Of a stretch of 64,000 nucleotides of DNA, positions 43,975 to 53,838 are shown one piece after another. Numbering within the stretch: the first letter of the stretch is position 1; each line of letters begins with the position of its first letter. The DNA comes from an uncultured Prevotella sp. Its GTDB lineage: Bacteria > Bacteroidota > Bacteroidia > Bacteroidales > Bacteroidaceae. The notes beneath the pieces were generated by a model. The model ran no database searches. It had not been told where the DNA came from and saw nothing but the letters and a program-made list of their open reading frames with translations. The position numbers and the translations under genes were made by a program. The stretch covers positions 24,236-88,235 of the forward strand of contig CADBVZ010000020.1 of NCBI GenBank assembly GCA_902798285.1, written 5' to 3'.

Positions 43975-45058
43975 AACTTAAAATGTTCTTTTTAAACTCT
44001 TCTTCCTGATCTAGCATCATAATGATGCGGATGGGAAGTTCATACATATTTTGTCGCACCTCGTCGTTAAGGCCTTCTACCTGTATCAGTCGGGTGGCAT
44101 CCTTCTCCGTGGTGATAATGAGTTTAGGTGATGGAAGTGAACTGAACACTTCGTTGATTCGCTCTACATCCTTCTTCTTAAACTGGTGATGGTCGCCGAA
44201 TGACAATGGTGTGAGTCCCGCAACTTTCGGGGTGAGATCGTGTATCATCTGTTTGGGTGAGGCAATACCCGTCAGTAGCAGCACGTTCTTGTCAGAGAGG
44301 GAATCCAACTTGCCTGTCTGAATCTGCTCTGTACTCTCTGTCTGCTCAGTGAATACGGGTTTGAGGGTATCGTATTCAAGTGTAGAGAAGTAGAGCTGCT
44401 GATAGGGATAGAGTTTCATGGCCTTGGTGATGACGCGGAACTCCATCGGCTTAAGGTCTTTCGGACACTTGGTAATGATCACGATGTCGGCCCTGTCCTT
44501 GCTTCTGATTGGTTCGCGAAGTCTTCCTGCAGGCAATAGCTTATCGTAGATAACAAGGCGATGATAGTCGACAAGCAGGATATTGATGCCAGGCTTCACA
44601 TAGCGATGCTGAAAGGCATCGTCGAGCAGAATGACATCGACACCTTTTTCTGTCTTATCGCTGGTTAGTTTCTCGATGCCACGGGTACGTTTGGCGTCAA
44701 CAGCTACTGTAACCTCAGGAAATTTCTGTTTAATCTGGTAGGGCTCATCCCCGATGTTGCGCATAGGGGTGTCCTTATCCGCCAGAACAAATCCGTGACT
44801 CTTCCGCTTATAGCCTCTGCTGAGTACAGCCACGTTCAACTTGTCCTTGAGCAGTCGGATCAGATATTCAACATGTGGCGTCTTTCCTGTACCACCTACC
44901 GTGATGTTACCTACGGAGATGACAGGAGTCGAGAAGGAACGACTCTTCAAGACTCCCATCTCAAAGAGTGTATTCCTGAAGCCTACTCCCAGTCCATAGA
45001 ACCAACTGAGCGGTAACAGTTTCCTATTAAGCTTGATGAAATCGCCTTCTACTCTCAT
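43859..45058 (-). CDS. lpxK: Tetraacyldisaccharide 4'-kinase
   Basis: A 399-residue inner-membrane-associated kinase that phosphorylates the lipid A precursor at the 4' position. The Walker A SVGNITVGGTGKT (~47-59), SRGYKRKSHG (~80) and DDAFQHRYVKPG (~146) motifs are typical. The last ~38 residues form a polar tail that overlaps the pnp start by 116 bp and is not needed for the known fold. It lies 3 bp after sppA. Confidence 0.9.
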   Translation of the reverse strand: MRVEGDFIKLNRKLLPLSWFYGLGVGFRNTLFEMGVLKSRSFSTPVISVGNITVGGTGKTPHVEYLIRLLKDKLNVAVLSRGYKRKSHGFVLADKDTPMRNIGDEPYQIKQKFPEVTVAVDAKRTRGIEKLTSDKTEKGVDVILLDDAFQHRYVKPGINILLVDYHRLVIYDKLLPAGRLREPIRSKDRADIVIITKCPKDLKPMEFRVITKAMKLYPYQQLYFSTLEYDTLKPVFTEQTESTEQIQTGKLDSLSDKNVLLLTGIASPKQMIHDLTPKVAGLTPLSFGDHHQFKKKDVERINEVFSSLPSPKLIITTEKDATRLIQVEGLNDEVRQNMYELPIRIIMMLDQEEEFKKNILSYVYKNSRNGILAKRKDDHKPKDSYNTGDRPRTISFRNN

Positions 45059-45061
45059 TGT

Positions 45062-46870
45062 TTATTTCACACGAACATCATCAAGCATACGAGCCTGAAT
45101 ACGACTGTTGTTCTTGATATCATTGCGTATCTGCATCAGAGGTTCATAAAGGTCACCTAACAAGGCCTTAATCTCTGCCTGTAATTTACTATCAAGATAG
45201 GTACCTTTATCCTCCTTCGGCATGAATTGATCCATCCAACTACCCTTGTTGGGGTAAGCTGTTGTGTGGTATTCGTCGAGCTTTGCTAGTTCTGCGGCCT
45301 TCTTTACTGCGTCGTCCAGACTACCAAGTTTGTCTACCAACTTGATATTCAAAGCATCTGTAGCCAACCATACACGTCCCTGTCCGATAGAGTCAACCAT
45401 GGCAGGCTTTATGCCACGACCTTCCGATACGATGTCGAGGAAGTTCTGATAGCCTTGGTTGATATAGGTCTGCATGTGCTGCATGATCTCATTGGGATCC
45501 TTGCCCAGAATAAGGTCGGTCTCATAGTCGGTAAACTTGTTGGTGGTCACACCGTCGAAAGTTACACCGAGTTTGTCGGTAACGAGTCCGCTGAAGTTAG
45601 GAATCAATCCGAAGATACCGATGCTACCTGTAATCGTTGTTGGCTCAGCGAAAATGTAGTTGGCAGGAGAACTGATCCAGTAACCTCCTGAGGCAGCCAC
45701 ACCACCCATGGATACCACCACAGGCTTCTTCTCCTTCAGCAGCTTGATGGCATGACGGATTTGCTCAGAAGCCACGGCACTACCGCCACCGGAGTTTACA
45801 CGGAATACCACTGCCTTTACATCGTCATCGTCGGCCAGTTTACGCAGATCCTCTGCAGTACTTTTACCTACGATACAATGACCACCGCCGTCCAAAAGGT
45901 TCATTGTCTCACTGTCGACAATGCTACCATAGGCATAATAAACAGCAATCTTCTCGCCGTCTTTCTTCTCCTTCGATTTCACATTAAGCATGTCAGAGAG
46001 CGACAACTGATTGATATCGTTGTCCTCGTCAATCTTCAGACGTTTCTTGATCTCTGCTTTGATCTCCTCAGGGAAAAGAATCTTGTCAACGAGCTTAGCT
46101 TTCACATAATCCTTGGTATCAGCGAAAGCCATGATGCTATCGTTAGCTAACTGGTTCAGGTCTTCAGCCTTGACCTTACGTCCCTCAGCCATTTCCTTCA
46201 ACCAGTAGTTCCAAATACCATTCAGGTAGGCAGAGCGCTGCTCACGGTCGTAGTCGCTCATACCTGTCAGGGTGTTTCTTTCTACGTAGCTTTTGTATTT
46301 ACCAACTTTGGCTACCATGTATTTAATGCCAAGCTTGTCGTAGAGACCCTTATAGTATTCACCCTTGCCGCCAAGACCCTTGAAATCGATGGCACCGTGA
46401 TCATTCAGATAAATATTGTCGGCCACCGAGGCTACATAATATGAAGCCTGGAAGTATTGGTCAGCATAGGCAACAATCCACTTACCACTCTTCTTGAAGT
46501 CTTTCAGAGCATCGCGTAGCTGCTGTGCAGTAGCTGGTGCATCGAATGAGAGAACACCACCCTCCAAGTAGATACCTTTGATATCGTCGTTGTCCTTGGC
46601 CTTGCGGATGCTGGCTATCAGCTCGTCGAGACCCATGGCGCTCATATCACCCAAACCCAAGAGGGCATCGAATGGCGTGCCTTCTTCTGCACGTTCGCTG
46701 ATGGTACCATTAAGTTTGATAACGAATACGGAATTGTCCTTGACTTTAGTCGATGCAGAGTCGCTAGCTATCATGCCCACGAGTGAGATAACGAAGAAAA
46801 GTCCCGTTATCACTAGAAAGATTGCGATACCACAGATGGTGGCAAGCGTCATTTTGAAGAACTGTTTCAT
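45062..46870 (-). CDS. sppA: Signal peptide peptidase SppA, 67K type
   Basis: A 602-residue membrane-anchored serine protease with one N-terminal segment (~8-35) and two S49 peptidase repeats. It would degrade cleaved signal peptides. The catalytic Ser is in MGGVAASGGYW (~390), and a Lys in the first repeat (VAKVGKYKSYVERN, ~192) would be the general base. It is the first gene of the sppA-lpxK-pnp-thiL operon, with 3-bp spacings or overlaps. Confidence 0.9.
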   Translation of the reverse strand: MKQFFKMTLATICGIAIFLVITGLFFVISLVGMIASDSASTKVKDNSVFVIKLNGTISERAEEGTPFDALLGLGDMSAMGLDELIASIRKAKDNDDIKGIYLEGGVLSFDAPATAQQLRDALKDFKKSGKWIVAYADQYFQASYYVASVADNIYLNDHGAIDFKGLGGKGEYYKGLYDKLGIKYMVAKVGKYKSYVERNTLTGMSDYDREQRSAYLNGIWNYWLKEMAEGRKVKAEDLNQLANDSIMAFADTKDYVKAKLVDKILFPEEIKAEIKKRLKIDEDNDINQLSLSDMLNVKSKEKKDGEKIAVYYAYGSIVDSETMNLLDGGGHCIVGKSTAEDLRKLADDDDVKAVVFRVNSGGGSAVASEQIRHAIKLLKEKKPVVVSMGGVAASGGYWISSPANYIFAEPTTITGSIGIFGLIPNFSGLVTDKLGVTFDGVTTNKFTDYETDLILGKDPNEIMQHMQTYINQGYQNFLDIVSEGRGIKPAMVDSIGQGRVWLATDALNIKLVDKLGSLDDAVKKAAELAKLDEYHTTAYPNKGSWMDQFMPKEDKGTYLDSKLQAEIKALLGDLYEPLMQIRNDIKNNSRIQARMLDDVRVK

Positions 46871-46903
46871 AATAAGTTATTGTTGGTTTACGTAAACTGA
46901 CGG

Positions 46904-46911
46904 CAAAGATA
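46904..46911 (-). promoter_or_regulatory. -7 box of the sppA operon
   Basis: Minus strand TATCTTTG, 33 nt before the ATG; poor -33. Confidence 0.5.
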
Positions 46912-46949
46912 CAACTTTTTTCTGAAAAGTGCATAACTTATCGACAAAA

Positions 46950-46981
46950 TTTGGCAGTTTAAGATTTATTATGTACCTTTG
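46950..46981 (+). promoter_or_regulatory. Promoter of the GH28 gene
   Basis: TTTG at 46950-46953, 20-bp gap, TACCTTTG at 46974-46981: full consensus. Confidence 0.75.
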
Positions 46982-47007
46982 CACCAACAAAACTAATCTC
47001 ACGAGCA

Positions 47008-48357
47008 ATGAAAAATAGATTTTTGATGACATTGCTGATGATGGCTGTGATAACAGTTGCCGTTGGCAAGAAGAAAGTAAAGACAGTTGATTTTTGGCCC
47101 GACGGGACGGAGATATCAGCCTGGTTTCAGGATACTTCCCGTGTTGATCTTTCAGGGTTGAAACACTATGATGTTACAGCCTATGGAGTCGACCGTTGGG
47201 CTGATGGCGTACAGACGAAAGAACTTCAGGCGGTCATAGACCGTTGTGCTGCTGAGGGTGGTGGCGTGATTGTGATTCCCAGAGGTACGTTCCTCAGCGG
47301 TTCTTTGTTCTTCAAGCCTGGCACTCATCTCAAAATAGAAGAGGGGGGTGAACTGAAAGGCTCTGATCGTATTCGTGATTTTCAGATAGTCAAGACTCGT
47401 ATGGAGGGACAGACCCTCGACTATTTCGCAGCCTTGGTGAATGTTGATGGCGTGGATGGCTTTACGATTACGGGTCCTGGTACCATTAATGGTAATGGAC
47501 AGAAATACTGGGAGGAGTTCTGGATCCGTCGTAAGTATAATCCGCAGTGTACTAACCTTGAGGCTATGCGCCCCAGGAATGTCTACATATCTAATAGTAA
47601 GAATGTTACGGTTCAGGATGTGAAAATTATAAACTCTCCTTTCTGGACCAACCATCTCTATCGTTGTGAGAATGTACGTTACTTAGGCTGTTTCATCTTT
47701 GCTCCTACGGAGAATATTACCCCAGTGGATCCTCGTCGTGGCGGTCCCAGTACGGATGCCATCGATCTTGATGTCTGCAAGAATGTGCTGATTCATGGTT
47801 GTTATATGCATGTGAATGACGATGCAGTGGTACTGAAAGGAGGCAAGGGCACCTGGGCTGACAAGAACCCTGACAATGGTCCTTGTTCGAATATCATCAT
47901 CGAAGATTGTACCTATGGTAAGGTGCATGGCTGTCTCACACTGGGCTCCGAGAGTCTCGACGATCATAATGTCATTCTCCGTCGTATTGATGTGAAGGCA
48001 GCCTCGCGTGTGCTTTGGTTGAAGATGCGTCCTGACACCCCTCAGCATTACGAGTATGTTAGTGTCGAGGATATTAAGGGCCAGTGTGGTTCTTTCCTTG
48101 TGGTACGCCCTTGGACACAATTCTTCAAACCGGAGGATCGTAAGGATATGCCTTTGTCGCAGTGTAACAACATCTATATCCGAAATATCGATATGAAGTG
48201 CAAGAACTTCTTTGATGTAGGCACGTCGGATAAGTATCGTTTGGTGGATTTCTCGTTTGAGAATGTTAACGTGACTGACGAAAAGGATGCTTTCGATAAG
48301 ACGATAATTGAGAATACGACGGTCAAGAATGTCACGATTAACGGCATAAGTCGCTGA
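47008..48357 (+). CDS. Glycoside hydrolase family 28 (polygalacturonase-type)
   Basis: A 449-residue exported beta-helix hydrolase (signal peptide to ~20). The GH28 motifs are present: GPGTINGNGQKYWE (~151), NSPFWTNH (~209), the catalytic pair in HVNDDAVVLKGG (~270-281) and HGCLTLGSES (~309-318) in place of the classical GHG. It would hydrolyse galacturonan or rhamnogalacturonan in pectin. It is monocistronic, with a full promoter. Confidence 0.85.
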   Translation: MKNRFLMTLLMMAVITVAVGKKKVKTVDFWPDGTEISAWFQDTSRVDLSGLKHYDVTAYGVDRWADGVQTKELQAVIDRCAAEGGGVIVIPRGTFLSGSLFFKPGTHLKIEEGGELKGSDRIRDFQIVKTRMEGQTLDYFAALVNVDGVDGFTITGPGTINGNGQKYWEEFWIRRKYNPQCTNLEAMRPRNVYISNSKNVTVQDVKIINSPFWTNHLYRCENVRYLGCFIFAPTENITPVDPRRGGPSTDAIDLDVCKNVLIHGCYMHVNDDAVVLKGGKGTWADKNPDNGPCSNIIIEDCTYGKVHGCLTLGSESLDDHNVILRRIDVKAASRVLWLKMRPDTPQHYEYVSVEDIKGQCGSFLVVRPWTQFFKPEDRKDMPLSQCNNIYIRNIDMKCKNFFDVGTSDKYRLVDFSFENVNVTDEKDAFDKTIIENTTVKNVTINGISR

Positions 48358-48411
48358 CAATTTGTCACAATCAACTCTCAATTCTTAATTCTTAACTTTC
48401 ATTTCGACATT

Positions 48412-48426
48412 TGGCACGGTTTTGGC
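48412..48426 (+). promoter_or_regulatory. Sigma-54-like promoter of groES-groEL
   Basis: TGGCACGGTTTTGGC: GG, exactly 10 nt, then GC, as in the RpoN -24/-12 consensus (TGGCACG matches fully; the -12 half has TGGC for TTGC). No housekeeping box or CIRCE element precedes groES. Confidence 0.45.
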
Positions 48427-48435
48427 TGAACAAAA

Positions 48436-48462
48436 GGCGGATGGTCTGAAAGACTGTCCGCC
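48436..48462 (+). other. 5'-terminal hairpin of the groESL mRNA
   Basis: GGCGGA/TCCGCC outer and GTCT/AGAC inner stems with a 3-nt loop, beginning at the start site predicted from the -12 element. It may stabilise the 5' end or sense temperature; it also resembles a terminator for the opposite strand. Confidence 0.5.
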
Positions 48463-48503
48463 TATATATATTAATAAGGTATAACATTAAAATATTTAGC
48501 ATT

Positions 48504-48776
48504 ATGAACATTAAACCGTTAGCAGACCGTGTGTTGGTATTGCCAGCACCTGCAGAAGAGAAGATTGGCGGTATTATCATTCCTGATACCGCAAAGGAGA
48601 AACCCCTTCATGGCACCATCAAGGCCGTTGGTCAGGGTACTAAGGATGAGGCTATGATTCTGAAAGAGGGTGACGAAGTTCTCTATGGCAAGTATAGTGG
48701 CACAGAGCTCGAATTTGAGGGTACTAAGTATCTGATGATGCGCCAGAGCGACGTGCTCGCAGTAATCGAGAAATAA
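48504..48776 (+). CDS. groES: Co-chaperonin GroES
   Basis: A 90-residue GroES that caps the GroEL barrel. It begins [20 protein letters not shown] and contains the mobile loop [13 protein letters not shown] (~22-34) and the [13 protein letters not shown] dome-strand region. Length is normal. It lies 32 bp before groEL in the usual order. Confidence 0.97.
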   Translation: MNIKPLADRVLVLPAPAEEKIGGIIIPDTAKEKPLHGTIKAVGQGTKDEAMILKEGDEVLYGKYSGTELEFEGTKYLMMRQSDVLAVIEK

Positions 48777-48802
48777 TATAGAATTTGGATTTTAGAATTT
48801 AG

Positions 48803-50440
<1,638 letters not shown>

Positions 50441-50501
50441 TATTAAGAATGTTTTAAACGAGGTAAAATAATATATTTTTGCTAAGCGAACATAACAAAT
50501 T

Positions 50502-50531
50502 GGGGGATGGATTTTGAAATTCATCCCCCTT
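50502..50531 (+). terminator. Terminator of groESL
   Basis: Stem GGGGGATG / CATCCCCC (50502-50509, 50522-50529), then T-rich. Confidence 0.85.
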
Positions 50532-50576
50532 TCTTGGTATTTTTCGATAACGCGTTACTTTTTTTGTGCCCAATTT

Positions 50577-50608
50577 CTTGGTGGTAAATCTGAAACATTG
50601 TACCTTTG
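50577..50608 (+). promoter_or_regulatory. Promoter of the orphan transcript
   Basis: CTTG at 50577-50580, 20-bp gap, TACCTTTG at 50601-50608: as good as the tRNA promoters. Confidence 0.7.
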
Positions 50609-50613
50609 CAGCC

Positions 50614-50752
50614 GTGGAAGGGATAATATTCCTTTTTCAAGATTGTATTAGACACTTTTTAGTAAAAGATATTTTTTGATTTGTTTTAGTAGATTAGTTT
50701 TTAAGTAGTTTGTTTTTTGGAACCGGTTGTCGTGAGACAGCCGGTTTTTTTA
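50614..50752 (+). ncRNA. Candidate small RNA with its own promoter and terminator
   Basis: A ~140-nt A/T-rich non-coding stretch runs from the predicted start to a strong terminator (AACCGG/CCGGTT plus five further pairs, loop GTGA, then seven T). It begins with a short GGATAATATTCC palindrome. It has no ORF and matches no RNA family that I can name. It could be a stress small RNA downstream of groEL. Confidence 0.5.
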
Positions 50753-50762
50753 TGCGTGTTTG

Positions 50763-50794
50763 TTTGCTGATATCATAAACTTTTTGTACTTTTG
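50763..50794 (+). promoter_or_regulatory. Promoter of the DUF4450 gene
   Basis: TTTG at 50763-50766, 20-bp gap, TACTTTTG at 50787-50794: near-full consensus. A 3-codon ORF (ATG AGC AAA TGA) at 50803 overlaps the true start. Confidence 0.75.
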
Positions 50795-50810
50795 CCAACA
50801 AAATGAGCAA

Positions 50811-53777
50811 ATGAGAAAACTGATCCTACTTATAACCAGTCTGATATGTCTGTCTGCTTCTGCCCAAAAGCAGAAGATAGGTGACTTTATAGAGTCTACA
50901 TCCTATAATCTTGATAAGATTGGGGTGGAGCGACGTCAGCAGTATTTCCCGGAACAAAAAGGCTTTGTGAGTATTAATGGGGAGAACCGTTATACTCGTG
51001 CGCTCTATGGCTCACATACTGATTGGCGCTTAGAAACCAGTGATCGTCCGATATTTGCTGTTGTGAAGAAAGATCATCATCGCAATATCCGTTTTGAGTT
51101 GGACTATCAAGGAAAAAGCATTCCATTAGAAAAGGTTTCTTTTTGTAAAGCCCATTATGCTGGTGACACAGGGGGAGCAAGATTCTATGCGTTGTTTGAA
51201 CAAGATTGGATTGACTCTTTGGGAGTGGTGGCGCTGGCAAGTCCTGATAGAGAAAGGGCTATCTGGATGTTTTTCTCTCCTGCTATGAAGGATAAAGCCT
51301 CTATTCGTGTTATCGTGTCTCCAATAGTCCAGCCCAAACTCCATCGAAATGGTGATATTGGTGCTGATAAACCTGGTTGCTTGGAACCGGCTGATACGAT
51401 TCTGCAGGAGTTCAGTGTGCAGATGCAGAATGGGGTTTGCTATCTGGCTATGGATTTGGATGAGATCAAGGCCCTGAGAATGGATGAAGGCTATGCAGAG
51501 GTGAAGGAAACGCTTCAATATTATTTCTCGCTATCTTCGCGTATTCAGTTTGATACTCCCGATCCTTATATTAATTCACTTGGCAGTGCCTTGGTGTTGG
51601 CGGCTGATGGCGATTGGGATGGACAGACTTGGCTGCATGGTTGTATCGGTTGGCGCATGCCCTTAGCAGGTTGGAGAGCAGGCTATTTAGGCGATGTGTT
51701 AGGATGGAACGATAGGGCTGTCTCTCACTTTGATGCCTATGCCAAGAGTCAGGTAATAGATGTGGAACCTGTGATTCCCCATCCCTCGCAGGATATGAAT
51801 CTTAATCTCGCCAGAGCTGAGAAGAAGTGGGGTACGCAGATGTATTCGAATGGCTATATCTGTCGCAACCCTGAGCGTAACGATCAAATGCATCACTACG
51901 ATATGAACCTGAACTATATTGATGAGTTGCTCTGGCATTTCCAGTATGATGCTGATACCGCTTATATGCAAAAGATGTGGCCCGTCATTAAGAGTCATCT
52001 GGCATGGGAAAAGCGCAACTACGACCCAGATGGCGATCATCTCTACGATGCCTACTGTTGCATCTGGGCCAGTGATGCTTTGTATTATAGTGGTGGAGCA
52101 GTGACGCATAGTTCTGCCTATAACTATCGTGGTAACAAACTTGCAGCTAGGATAGCTGAGATCATAGGTGAGGATCCTAGACAGTACGCACAAGAGGCCG
52201 ATGCTATTCTAAAGGCAATGAATGAACGATTGTGGATTCTCCTAAAGGGGACGTGGGCAGAATATCAGGACAAGATGGGACTAAAGCGCTTACACGACCA
52301 TCCTGCAGTGTGGAGCATATATACTCCGATTGACTGTGGGACTTGTACACCGAAACAGGCCTACGAGGCCACGCGGTATGTGGATAAGTATATTCCGCAT
52401 ATTGATGTGGAGAAGACTGGCTATCAGACTATCGCAACGAGCGATTGGATGCCGTATTCGTGGAGCATTAACAACGTGGCTGCAGCAGAGGTGATGCATA
52501 TGGCATTGGCCTATTTCGAGGCAGGACGAGCTGAGGAAGGCTATCGGTTGATGAAAGGAAACATACTCGATCAGATGTATTATGGCGCCAGCCCTGGCAA
52601 CTTCGGACAGATTAGTTACTATGATGCAGCACGAGGCGAGTGCTATCGTGACTTTGGCGACTGTATCGGCATTTCTTCCCGCACCTTGCTGCAGGGGCTC
52701 TTTGGTATTATTCCTCAAGCCTTGGATGGCAAGTGCATTATCCGTCCAGGTTTTCCTTCGGAGTGGGAGACAGCTAGTGTTAAAACACCCTATATAGAAT
52801 ATAAGTACACGCGTAAAGATGGGAGGGATATCTATGAAATAACCCAGCATTTCCGTCGGCCTCTGAAGATTATCTTGAGGCAGAATCTCGGAAATGGGAA
52901 CTATAAGGATATAGAAGGCAATGCTGATGAACATCAGATTATCAGTGTTGAAACGTGGAAGCCTGAATGTGGTACTTCCGGAGATCAGACTCCATCTTCC
53001 TCCTTATGTTCGAGCTCCCCCATCTATTCTGGGGGAAAACTAGGCACATCAGACCCCGATCTCTCTCGTCCTTTCATTCCGCAAAAGATAGATAAGTACT
53101 TTAATTCTGAGGTGGATGATATCTTTAAGAATGAATATCTGAGTCCGAGACCGCAGACAACCACCCTGCAGATTCCCAAACAGGGCATAGGCGAATGGTG
53201 CCACCCACAGTTGACGGCGGAGATCAACGACTCTGTGTTCCGTACGATGATCAAAGACGACATGTTCACTATGGCGGGTGTGCCCTTCCTTACACCGGCA
53301 AAAGGGGCCAATATCGTTTACACCTCCCTGTGGGATAACTATCCCGACTCCGTTGTTATTCCTTTGAAGGGTAAGGCAGAGAGTGCCTATCTGTTAATGG
53401 CGGGCTCTACCAACCACATGCAGAGTCGCATAGATAATGCGTTGGTAGTAGTTGCCTATGCCGATGGTAGCACCGACACACTGGCTCTAAGGAATCCAGA
53501 AAATTGGTGTCCAATCGAACAGGACTACTATGTGGATGGCAGGGCGTTTCAGACTTCTTCACCTCGCCCTTATCGCGTCTGTTTGGGTACAGGCGATGTG
53601 AGTCGCGACCTTGGCAGAACGTTGGGTATTCAGAGCGTGTATGGTCGTGAGATCCCTGGTGGGGCCGCTCAGATGCTCCGTATGCCACTCAACCCGAATA
53701 AGAAACTGAAAAAGCTCACACTTAGGACACTCTCTAACGATGTCGTCATTGGTTTGATGGCTGTTACCCTTCAATAA
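50811..53777 (+). CDS. Secreted DUF4450 family glycosidase-like protein
   Basis: A 988-residue exported protein (signal peptide SLICLSASAQ, to ~18). The N-terminal beta region (~20-240: NGENRYTRALYGSHTDWRLE) and following all-helical toroid (~250-640: HGCIGWRMPLAGWRAGYLGD, then SDWMPYSWSINNVAAAE) match the DUF4450 layout, similar to six-hairpin glycosidases such as rhamnosidases. A C-terminal beta-sandwich (~750-988) follows. Function is unknown, but pectin or rhamnogalacturonan side-chain attack is plausible. I start at ATG 50811; the frame upstream of it runs through the promoter. Repeat DNA adds an in-frame CSSSPIYSGGKLGT patch near residue 735. Confidence 0.7.
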   Translation: MRKLILLITSLICLSASAQKQKIGDFIESTSYNLDKIGVERRQQYFPEQKGFVSINGENRYTRALYGSHTDWRLETSDRPIFAVVKKDHHRNIRFELDYQGKSIPLEKVSFCKAHYAGDTGGARFYALFEQDWIDSLGVVALASPDRERAIWMFFSPAMKDKASIRVIVSPIVQPKLHRNGDIGADKPGCLEPADTILQEFSVQMQNGVCYLAMDLDEIKALRMDEGYAEVKETLQYYFSLSSRIQFDTPDPYINSLGSALVLAADGDWDGQTWLHGCIGWRMPLAGWRAGYLGDVLGWNDRAVSHFDAYAKSQVIDVEPVIPHPSQDMNLNLARAEKKWGTQMYSNGYICRNPERNDQMHHYDMNLNYIDELLWHFQYDADTAYMQKMWPVIKSHLAWEKRNYDPDGDHLYDAYCCIWASDALYYSGGAVTHSSAYNYRGNKLAARIAEIIGEDPRQYAQEADAILKAMNERLWILLKGTWAEYQDKMGLKRLHDHPAVWSIYTPIDCGTCTPKQAYEATRYVDKYIPHIDVEKTGYQTIATSDWMPYSWSINNVAAAEVMHMALAYFEAGRAEEGYRLMKGNILDQMYYGASPGNFGQISYYDAARGECYRDFGDCIGISSRTLLQGLFGIIPQALDGKCIIRPGFPSEWETASVKTPYIEYKYTRKDGRDIYEITQHFRRPLKIILRQNLGNGNYKDIEGNADEHQIISVETWKPECGTSGDQTPSSSLCSSSPIYSGGKLGTSDPDLSRPFIPQKIDKYFNSEVDDIFKNEYLSPRPQTTTLQIPKQGIGEWCHPQLTAEINDSVFRTMIKDDMFTMAGVPFLTPAKGANIVYTSLWDNYPDSVVIPLKGKAESAYLLMAGSTNHMQSRIDNALVVVAYADGSTDTLALRNPENWCPIEQDYYVDGRAFQTSSPRPYRVCLGTGDVSRDLGRTLGIQSVYGREIPGGAAQMLRMPLNPNKKLKKLTLRTLSNDVVIGLMAVTLQ
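53016..53036. repeat. Inverted repeat element inside the DUF4450 gene
   Basis: TCCCCCA-N7-TGGGGGA, of a kind common between genes in Bacteroidetes, lies in frame within a linker before the C-terminal domain. Confidence 0.6.
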
Positions 53778-53822
53778 TTGTTAATTTTCAATTTCCAATT
53801 ATCAATTTTCAATTAAAAGAAC

Positions 53823-53830
53823 TACCTTTG
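53823..53830 (+). promoter_or_regulatory. -7 box of the kinase-RapZ gene
   Basis: TACCTTTG, ending 8 nt before the ATG; -33 not clear. The region before it is ATTTTCAATT-type repeat DNA. Confidence 0.6.
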
Positions 53831-53838
53831 CAGACGAT

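Noticed and set aside
48430-48503. CIRCE element at groES
   Set aside because: No TTAGCACTC-N9-GAGTGCTAA; the inverted repeat present is unrelated.
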